Origin: Candidatus Methanofilum arcanum
Lineage (GTDB): Archaea; Halobacteriota; Methanomicrobia; Methanomicrobiales; Methanospirillaceae
Direction of reading: 5' to 3'
DNA: 10,930 nucleotides
Assembly: GCA_031285085.1 (NCBI GenBank)
Contig: JAITWW010000083.1
Coordinates: 1 to 10,930 of the forward strand
Of the stretch, positions 5,321 to 10,930 are shown piece after piece. The position numbers were made by a program, and so were the translations under genes. The notes under the pieces were generated by a model that did not search any database, had not been told where the DNA came from, and saw only the letters and a list, made by a program, of their open reading frames with translations. The stretch's first letter is position 1, and each line of letters begins with the position of its first letter.

Positions 5321-6306
5321 AGGCAACGTACCATATGGGAATGTGCGTTCCCATCAACCTCTTTTCTCTCTTTCCACTTTGGAATCTCGCTTTGACAGTC
5401 TTGAGCAGCATGTTTGCAGCGTGGGTGAAATACACAGCCGGATGGCAGATCTGAAAGTGCCGGAGACATTCCAGATATTGGATGGAATCCATGTTCTGGC
5501 ATACTCCGAATAAGTCCTTGGGTGTAGGGATGCAGAGGATTTGAAAATACCTGTGAGACATCTCCACTCTCGACAATAACTCCGGCATACATGATCATTA
5601 TTCGATGAGCTACCCGCTGTGCGAGTTTTAAGTCATGGGTAATTAAAAGAACTCCTGTATATTCAGTACTGGCCATATTAAGCATATGCTCAATATCTGA
5701 AATTCTATCTGCATCAAGCCCTTTTGTTGGTTCATCAGCAATGATTATTTTTGGCTGTAACAGACAAGCAGCAGAAAACAAAATCCGTTGGCACATTCCT
5801 CCAGAACACATCCAGGGATAAAAGTGCATCAACTCATCAACATCTTTAAACCCAAGCTCTGTGAGCATCTTTTTAGCTCGTATATGTGCATCACTACGTG
5901 AACAGATACCATGCATAACCATGGGTTCTACAAGTTGACGTCCTATTTTGTATACCGGGTTTAATGCCCGTTCCGGGCTTTGAAATACCATAGCGATCTC
6001 CTTTCCCCGGATATGATTCATTGTGTCATTGGTCTCTGAGAACAGATCTCTCGTATTATACCGTACCCTCCCAGATAGTACCGCTTCTTCAGGAAGTAGA
6101 CGCATAATTGCCTGTGCAATTACTGATTTCCCACATCCTGACTCTCCAACAATCGCAAGACACTCATTATGGCCAAGATGCAGATCAATACCTCGAAGTG
6201 CTGGAATATCGCCGTTTTTTCCTTTAAATGTAACTGAAAGATTTTCAACCTCTAACATGTGCGAAATCGGGCCGTTATCCTGTTGTTTTTTCTCATTTCC
6301 TGCCAT
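5314..6306 (-). CDS. Peptide/nickel-type ABC transporter ATPase (DppD/OppD/NikD family)
   Basis: This 330-residue ATPase pairs with the F ATPase. Walker A GESGCGKS is at 54-61, Q-loop VFQSP at 107-111, Walker B IIIADEP at 187-193 and switch THD at 223-225. The C-terminal oligopeptide-transporter region has NPLHPYTQGLIRSMP at 256-270. It ends with four cysteines, C291, C297, C304 and C328. This layout is known in DppD/OppD-type ATPases, and an iron-sulfur cluster has been reported at this place in mycobacterial DppD. The signature is unusual: CSGGMCQR (167-174) instead of LSGGMRQR, with two cysteines. The ATG at 6306 gives a 16-residue hydrophilic leader before MLEVENLSV; Met17 (6258) is a possible alternative start. 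It begins 32 bases after permease C ends and overlaps the next ATPase. Confidence 0.9.
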   Translation of the reverse strand: MAGNEKKQQDNGPISHMLEVENLSVTFKGKNGDIPALRGIDLHLGHNECLAIVGESGCGKSVIAQAIMRLLPEEAVLSGRVRYNTRDLFSETNDTMNHIRGKEIAMVFQSPERALNPVYKIGRQLVEPMVMHGICSRSDAHIRAKKMLTELGFKDVDELMHFYPWMCSGGMCQRILFSAACLLQPKIIIADEPTKGLDADRISDIEHMLNMASTEYTGVLLITHDLKLAQRVAHRIMIMYAGVIVESGDVSQVFSNPLHPYTQGLIRSMPEHGFHPISGMSPALSDLPSGCVFHPRCKHAAQDCQSEIPKWKERKEVDGNAHSHMVRCLC

Positions 6307-6338
6307 ATGACTGCATGTGTAATGTATGTAGAATTATT

Positions 6339-7160
6339 TTATAACTGAATCAGCTCTCGTGTTCTACCCTCATACAAAAAAGCAATGCTGGTAATGGCAC
6401 AGACTCCTAAAATAATGCACAATGTCGGAGGCAGCCACCAGTACCACATGTGCCGAATAAATCCACTATGGGTAAATGCATCTGATATCATAACCCCCCA
6501 TGATATCATTGTTGGATCTGAAAGTCCTAAAAATGACAGTGATGCCTCTGCAATCATTGCCGAAGCCGTTACCAGCACAAATTTTGGAACAATAACCGGA
6601 AATAACACGGGCAAGATCTCCCTGCTCAAAATATATGCACTTGAAAATCCAAAACAGCGAGCACTCAACACAAATCCCATGGTTCGCACCTGAAGCACCT
6701 TTGCCCGCACAACTCGTGCTCCAGACTCCCAGGATAATAAACCAAGAGTTACAATCAGGAGCTTTGGGCCTGGTTCTAGATATGCTGCCATAACAATGAT
6801 AAGTGGAATTTTTGGAAGAATAAGCACGGTATCAGTAAGCCCCATGAAAATATCATCCCATATCCCACCAAGCCATCCAGATAATAACCCGACAATGACA
6901 CCAATGCCAATAGCAAGCACACCAGATACAACTCCAATCAGAAGAGACAGGCGTGCAGCATGTACTAAAAGCGAAAAAATATCTCTTCCCATATCATCTG
7001 TTCCCATGATATGTGCGGTACTTGGAGTTTGATATCCTCCAAAACGCTCAGATGGACCATATGGAGCAATGTATCCGGGTATGGTGGCCATAATGACAAA
7101 AATACCAATCAACAGTGCAGAGAGGGCATACTTCCGTGCGATCTTGATAGATGGTATCAT
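6339..7160 (-). CDS. Peptide/nickel-type ABC transporter permease C (DppC/OppC/NikC family)
   Basis: This is one of two membrane subunits forming the import channel. Counted from the ATG at 7160 the protein has 273 residues. An N-terminal membrane segment spans about 11-32, the family motif GTDDMGRDIFS is at 53-63, and further segments lie near 72-98, 115-145, 185-212 and 240-262. The cytoplasmic EAA-type loop that docks on the ATPases is around 153-185 (VRAKVLQVRTMGF then ARCFG). I chose the ATG at 7160 because it forms a 4-nt ATGA overlap with the permease B stop. It also has GGAGAGAG just upstream as a ribosome site. An ATG at 7175 in the same frame would lie within that site and adds only MERDA. 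Confidence 0.9.
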   Translation of the reverse strand: MIPSIKIARKYALSALLIGIFVIMATIPGYIAPYGPSERFGGYQTPSTAHIMGTDDMGRDIFSLLVHAARLSLLIGVVSGVLAIGIGVIVGLLSGWLGGIWDDIFMGLTDTVLILPKIPLIIVMAAYLEPGPKLLIVTLGLLSWESGARVVRAKVLQVRTMGFVLSARCFGFSSAYILSREILPVLFPVIVPKFVLVTASAMIAEASLSFLGLSDPTMISWGVMISDAFTHSGFIRHMWYWWLPPTLCIILGVCAITSIAFLYEGRTRELIQL

Positions 7161-8149
7161 TGCATCTCTCTCCATATCCGTGGATCAATAATGCCATACA
7201 GAACATCTGCAAGAATATTGGCTCCAATGGCCATAACTGCAATAACTAAAAAAAGTCCGCTTAATATCGGGTAATCATGGTTCAGAATCGCTGTATACAT
7301 CAAAGAGCCCATTGCATTTAATGAAAAAATAATTTCAATAAAAAGTGCCCCTGATAGTATAAATCCAAAGTCAATGGCAAACTGAGTGATTATTGGCAAA
7401 ATTGCATTTTTCATGACATGTCTGTGTAACACAAATCCTTTTGATGCGCCAAGTGATCGTGCAAACTGGGGATATAACTGATGTTTCTCAGTCAGTACTG
7501 AGCCCCGCATAATGAGGAGGTTACGTGCAAATATAAACAATGAAAGAGTAGCGATGGGAAGAGTCATATGCCACATGATACTTGCAAGATCTGGAGTAGT
7601 ATATAATCCTTTGAATGGAAACCAGCCCAGATGATAGACAAACACTGAAAAAAGAACAAGGCCAAGCAGATATGGAGGAGTACAGGAGATAATAAAGCCA
7701 ATAAATGTCAGGGCTTTTGCTCCTTTTTGCTTTGTTTGCCAGCCAGCGTATGCACCTGCCAGCACACCAATACTATATCCAATCAGGAGTGCTGTTCCTA
7801 CTAAAAGTAATGTCCATGGCAGACGTTCTAATATTAATTCTGCAACCGGTGCATGAAGATGGTATGAGTATCCTAGGTCCCCTGCTGCGAGATTTTGAAT
7901 GAATATCAAAAACTGCTCATGAAGTGGCTTATCCAGTCCAAGCGTGGCGGTGAGCTCTTCAACAAGCTCTGGTGTTACCATGATGTCCTCACCAATGAGA
8001 TGCACTATTGGGTTTCCAGGCATCATTCTTGGAAGTAAAAAAACCAGGAGTACAATTACAAAAAAAGAGAACAGATATCTGCATGTTTTCCAAAGGATCG
8101 TTGTGCTACATGAGCAAATTGATGAGGCATTGGTACATTTTTTCATCAT
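7157..8149 (-). CDS. Peptide/nickel-type ABC transporter permease B (DppB/OppB/NikB family)
   Basis: This 330-residue membrane subunit is the usual length for the family. The first membrane helix is at about 24-41, followed by the family motif RMMPGNP at 41-47. The external region has LGLDKPLHEQFLIFIQNLAAGDLGYS at 70-95, typical of DppB-type permeases. Further helices lie near 113-135, 148-173, 195-214, 252-275 and 299-321, with the EAA loop at about 229-250 (FARSLGASKGFVLHRHV). The C-terminus IDPRIW is the classic DPRIR/K ending. The N-terminus carries three extra cysteines (C5, C12, C14), which is unusual but outside the core. Two adjacent ATGs (8149 and 8146) open the frame, with a weak ribosome site. 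It follows the binding-protein gene after 112 bp and overlaps permease C by 4 bases. Confidence 0.9.
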   Translation of the reverse strand: MMKKCTNASSICSCSTTILWKTCRYLFSFFVIVLLVFLLPRMMPGNPIVHLIGEDIMVTPELVEELTATLGLDKPLHEQFLIFIQNLAAGDLGYSYHLHAPVAELILERLPWTLLLVGTALLIGYSIGVLAGAYAGWQTKQKGAKALTFIGFIISCTPPYLLGLVLFSVFVYHLGWFPFKGLYTTPDLASIMWHMTLPIATLSLFIFARNLLIMRGSVLTEKHQLYPQFARSLGASKGFVLHRHVMKNAILPIITQFAIDFGFILSGALFIEIIFSLNAMGSLMYTAILNHDYPILSGLFLVIAVMAIGANILADVLYGIIDPRIWREMQ

Positions 8150-8229
8150 GGAGTTTCACGCTATGGGATAGCCTCTCATTACACCTGAAGTATTGTGGTG
8201 AAAATTCATGTTCATGCAACGAATCCTGT

Positions 8230-8246
8230 AGAAAACAAAAATAAAA
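8230..8246 (-). terminator. U-rich tract between binding-protein and permease genes
   Basis: On the minus strand the transcript reads TTTTATTTTTGTTTTCT starting about 15 bases after the binding-protein stop codon. In an archaeon this could terminate a share of transcripts. The binding protein would then be made in excess over the membrane and ATPase subunits, as is common in such operons. Confidence 0.4.
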
Positions 8247-8261
8247 TGTTATATGTTAACT

Positions 8262-9863
8262 TTATGTTTTTGGATGTATCCGCATAAATGAGATCTCATT
8301 CAGGATGCCTTTGAAAGGAGTGGAGTACCATCCAGTGATATCTTTGTTTGTTGGGGTTATGTCTTGTTTCCAGTACAGTGCAACCCCTGGCAAGTATTCT
8401 GCATAATATTCCTGAATCTCCTGTGCGTACATTTCAAGAAGGTTGGTGTCTGTTGTTGCAAGAATAGCATCACAGAGCTCTAAATAGGCAGGATTATCAT
8501 CTGTGTGTAGTACTCCCTGTCCGGTTCTGCGACTGTCAAAGTATCCAGTTCCCCAGTTTGCATGCATAAGCATTCCCCACGGAGTAGTACGGGTGATTGT
8601 CAGATCATATTGATAATTGTCCTTAAGATCATACCACGTATTAACTTCAACGACCTTTAGATTTACTTGAATTCCAACATCTCTCAGATATTCTGCGACA
8701 AGCTTCCCTTCTCTGCTGTACTCCTGTCTGATTACCAAATTTACCAATAATTCCTCTCCATCTGGAGTTTCACGAATTCCATTCTTATCTGAGTCGATGT
8801 ACCCTGCAGCTGTTAATATGTCCTCTGCTGCTTGTGGGTCATAGATAAGTGATGGCATCTCCTGATAATATGGCATACTTGGAGGAACAAAGCCTTTCGT
8901 GGGTATGGATCCATAGCCAAGAGTAGTTATCTGCATGAGTTCTTCATAGTTGATAGCAGAACTCACTGCTTTTCGAAACTCCAGGTCAGCTCCTACTCCT
9001 TTTAGCAAATTAAATCCTAAAAAAGAAAATCCAATGGAAGGAGCTTGAAAGATATCAAATCTATTATTTTGTTCCAGAACTGAAACCGCTGCGTATGGGT
9101 AAGTTGACGCATATCTCCAATATGTATCTACCTCTCCTTTTTCAAGCGCAAAGCTGGAAGCGTTGTCATTTGAGAACCAGTGAATCTCAATAGTATCATA
9201 GTAGGGTTCCTCTCCTTTCCAGTATGGATTTTTCTCAAGGATGAGTGTTGCAGAGTTTACATCAACACTTTTTATGTAATACTGCCCACAGCCAACATAT
9301 GGTCCATTGCTTGTTTTTGCCTCAGGATCGCTGACTGATTCCCAGATGTGTTTTGGAATGGTTGAGTAGGATAGAAACTCAAAATCAAGTCTGCTATATG
9401 GTTTGTTGAAGATAAAGGTGACACTATCATCTGTCGTGGTGGTATCTACTAATGTATCACCAATCCAGCCAGAAGAAGCAAGTTGTCCACGATAGTTAAT
9501 GGTAAATGCAACATCTTCTGGTGTTAACGGTGTTCCATCACTCCATTGATATTTGTCATCAATAACAAATGTCCATTCTGTGTGATCCGGTGAAGCAAAC
9601 CACGATTTAGCAAGATTTGCGATGATATTTCCATTTTCATCCATCTGCAAAAGTGCAGAGTTTGAGATGGTTTGAAATAATTCAAAATTGTAATCTCCAA
9701 GAAATGAAGGGGATTTTATCTCATTTGCTGTCGCAATTTTGAGTGTTTTGCTCTCATTGTCTGAAGCACTGACATTGCCTCCTCCTAGGACGAGAAGAAT
9801 AAGAAGTAGGCTCAGTCCGATGCTCCATGATATATATTTTTGTTTTACCTTCTGTATTTCCAT
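8262..9863 (-). CDS. Peptide/nickel-type ABC transporter substrate-binding protein (SBP_bac_5, DppA/OppA/NikA-like)
   Basis: This 533-residue extracellular receptor is the first gene of the ABC operon. Residues 1-34 form a signal sequence: basic MEIQKVKQKY, a hydrophobic stretch of about 15 residues, then GGGNVSASD. There is no lipobox cysteine, so it is either released or held by its N-terminal helix. The mature part follows the family pattern: TLKIATANEI, NLAKSWFASPDHTEWTFVI near 84-102, the YQWSDGTPLTPEDVAFT block near 105-121, YYIKSV..ATLILEKNPYW near 199-218, FLGFN and FRKAVSSAINYEEL in the second lobe, and GYIDSDKNGIRETPDGE. The bound ligand cannot be read from the sequence; peptides, nickel chelates and other small solutes are all known for the family. 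The start is supported by the signal sequence and a TATA box 37 bp upstream. Confidence 0.92.
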   Translation of the reverse strand: MEIQKVKQKYISWSIGLSLLLILLVLGGGNVSASDNESKTLKIATANEIKSPSFLGDYNFELFQTISNSALLQMDENGNIIANLAKSWFASPDHTEWTFVIDDKYQWSDGTPLTPEDVAFTINYRGQLASSGWIGDTLVDTTTTDDSVTFIFNKPYSRLDFEFLSYSTIPKHIWESVSDPEAKTSNGPYVGCGQYYIKSVDVNSATLILEKNPYWKGEEPYYDTIEIHWFSNDNASSFALEKGEVDTYWRYASTYPYAAVSVLEQNNRFDIFQAPSIGFSFLGFNLLKGVGADLEFRKAVSSAINYEELMQITTLGYGSIPTKGFVPPSMPYYQEMPSLIYDPQAAEDILTAAGYIDSDKNGIRETPDGEELLVNLVIRQEYSREGKLVAEYLRDVGIQVNLKVVEVNTWYDLKDNYQYDLTITRTTPWGMLMHANWGTGYFDSRRTGQGVLHTDDNPAYLELCDAILATTDTNLLEMYAQEIQEYYAEYLPGVALYWKQDITPTNKDITGWYSTPFKGILNEISFMRIHPKT

Positions 9864-10002
9864 TTATACTTCTGCATTATGTTTGTATGTTTAAGGTTTA
9901 TAATTTGTGTTACTAACTTAAAATTTTGTATTAATTTAATGATCTTTATTTGAAAAAAGTATCACATTAGGTTATTATGCGAATGAAACAGATGTTTATC
10001 AG
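9864..10002. promoter_or_regulatory. Divergent promoter region, ABC operon and methyltransferase
   Basis: This 139-bp gap is strongly AT-rich and serves both directions. The minus-strand TATA box lies at its left end. Several AT-rich stretches around 9930-9960 (ATTAATTTAATG, TTTATTTGAAAAAAG) could serve the plus-strand methyltransferase gene. None is clearly better than the others. Shared control of the two transcription units is plausible but no defined operator was found. Confidence 0.4.
9895..9906 (-). promoter_or_regulatory. TATA box of the ABC operon
   Basis: On the minus strand this reads AAATTATAAACC, centred about 37 bp upstream of the ATG at 9863. A start about 26 bases downstream would leave a leader of roughly ten bases, matching the spacing at the Mos-like gene. 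It lies in the 139-bp divergent gap shared with the methyltransferase. Confidence 0.45.
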
Positions 10003-10848
10003 ATGAGTTTATCTCCCGCAGAATTATGGACGAATCAGTTTTATGCTAATATGGAATGCAGAAATGGTTGGAGGTGTGATACTTTCTGGAATTCCAAAGA
10101 AAAAAGCTCAGAATTCATATGTCATGCAGAAAGTGATCTTCAAAAGTATGTATATCAACTGCGGCTCAAAACCCTTCCTCTCTCATCTGATGCACGTGTG
10201 CTTGATATTGGTTCTGGACCAGGTTTTTTTACTCTTCCTATTGCGAAACAGGTTGCATTCGTAACTGCTGTTGAACCTGCAAGAGGCATGCGTGAATTCC
10301 TCCTTCAACGCTGTGAAAATGAAAGGATATCAAATGTCTCGTGTATTGCACAACGCTGGGAAGATGTATCTATTGAGCAGCTGGATGCACCCTATGATCT
10401 TGTGCTTGCTTCTTTTTCTCTTGGTATGCCAGATATACGCACTGCTCTTTTGAAAATGGATTCCTGTTGTTCAGGTGAGGTGGTGTGTTTCTGGTCCTCG
10501 GGCATTGGTTTGTGGGAAAGCATTATGAGTTTTCTGTATGAGAAGCTACATAAAAAAGCGTATGTTCCTGCACCAAAAGCGGATCTGCTCGTGCAAGTTC
10601 TTGAAAATGAAGGCATTTCGCCATGTTTCACAGAACACAAGGAGCGGTATACAGATGCATATGCAACATTTGATGCGGTTATTGATGCTGTATGCTCACG
10701 TATATCCATTCCAAAGGATCTCCATGATTCGGTGGTACGTGGAGAAATTGGTGAGTATCTACAGAGTATAGTGGTGGAAAAAGACGGCATCTGGCATTTG
10801 GATGGAATCAACTCAACTGGAAGGGTCAGCTGGAAAAGCCAGAACTGA
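10003..10848 (+). CDS. Class I SAM-dependent methyltransferase, substrate unknown
   Basis: This 281-residue protein has a Rossmann-type methyltransferase core. Motif I, VLDIGSGPG, is at 66-74 and binds S-adenosylmethionine. The acidic residue after strand 2 is E91 (VTAVEPARGM). A post-motif segment ISNVSCIAQRWEDV lies near 115-128, and motif IV is replaced by DLVLASFSLGMPD rather than NPPY, so it is not a typical base or N5-glutamine methylase. The N-terminal 60 residues (AELWTNQFYANMECRNGW) and C-terminal 80 residues presumably define the substrate, which I do not recognise. Proteins of this general look are found beside metal or peptide ABC transporters in methanogens and sulfate reducers, as I recall. 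It is transcribed away from the ABC operon across a 139-bp gap. The ATG at 10003 is the first start; no strong ribosome site precedes it. Confidence 0.85.
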   Translation: MSLSPAELWTNQFYANMECRNGWRCDTFWNSKEKSSEFICHAESDLQKYVYQLRLKTLPLSSDARVLDIGSGPGFFTLPIAKQVAFVTAVEPARGMREFLLQRCENERISNVSCIAQRWEDVSIEQLDAPYDLVLASFSLGMPDIRTALLKMDSCCSGEVVCFWSSGIGLWESIMSFLYEKLHKKAYVPAPKADLLVQVLENEGISPCFTEHKERYTDAYATFDAVIDAVCSRISIPKDLHDSVVRGEIGEYLQSIVVEKDGIWHLDGINSTGRVSWKSQN

Positions 10849-10930
10849 TACTTCAATTGACTTTTTAGACACATGCATAAGCCCTACCACAAAAATCGAG
10901 ATCTTCACCTGTCTATCTTATCAGTTGCTT

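Noticed and set aside
8202..8213. GTGAAAATTCAT shared with repeat R (84-95 and 2190-2201)
   Set aside because: Only 12 AT-rich bases match and the flanks differ, so chance is the simplest explanation.
10392..10874. 160-codon minus-strand frame opposite the methyltransferase
   Set aside because: It is antisense to a protein with clear SAM-binding motifs, and its own product has no recognisable domain.
1..10930. CRISPR array, tRNA, rRNA, transposase genes
   Set aside because: No spaced direct repeats of CRISPR size, no cloverleaf-like sequence and no transposase or integrase motif were seen on either strand. The only tandem array is the in-frame TPR array.

Overview
The window looks like a chromosomal piece of a methanogenic archaeon, most likely Methanomicrobiales and possibly a Methanospirillum relative. 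That rests on moderate-to-low GC, mostly weak Shine-Dalgarno sites with TATA-like boxes about 35 nt ahead of start codons, a kinesin-light-chain-type TPR protein, a small basic/acidic protein that resembles methanogen hypotheticals, and a molybdenum theme. The genus is an inference from memory, not from a search.

Region 1 (1-2290) is a TPR cassette. A 604-residue protein made of 13 exact 42-residue TPR units (248-2062) lies between two direct copies of an approximately 180-bp element, R (1-182 and 2106-2286, about 94% identical by eye). Each copy of R carries, on the minus strand, the last ~20 codons of moeA plus about 115 bp of its downstream DNA. The left copy is joined to a scrap of TPR 3'-end sequence (192-235). 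The region therefore looks shaped by repeated duplication or recombination.

Region 2 (2223-4141) has a molybdenum flavour. A 5'-truncated moeA (minus) keeps only its C-terminal third. It is followed by a 76-codon conserved-looking small gene (plus), then by a MosA/MosB-like molybdenum (or tungsten) storage protein of the amino-acid-kinase fold (minus), which has a recognisable TATA box. A 490-bp gap (4142-4633) holds that promoter, an operator-like inverted repeat and U-rich stretches.

Region 3 (4634-9863, minus strand) is a complete five-gene peptide/nickel-type (Dpp/Opp/Nik) ABC importer, in transcription order: substrate-binding protein, permease B, permease C, ATPase D, ATPase F. A 4-nt ATGA overlap, short overlaps and small gaps mark an operon. 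Divergent from it, across a short AT-rich promoter region, is a class I SAM-dependent methyltransferase (10003-10848).

A working picture is import of a small peptide-like ligand, possibly a metal chelate, by the ABC system, with the methyltransferase expressed from the shared intergenic region and molybdate or tungstate stored by the Mos-like protein. The link between transporter, methyltransferase and storage protein is inferred only from adjacency.
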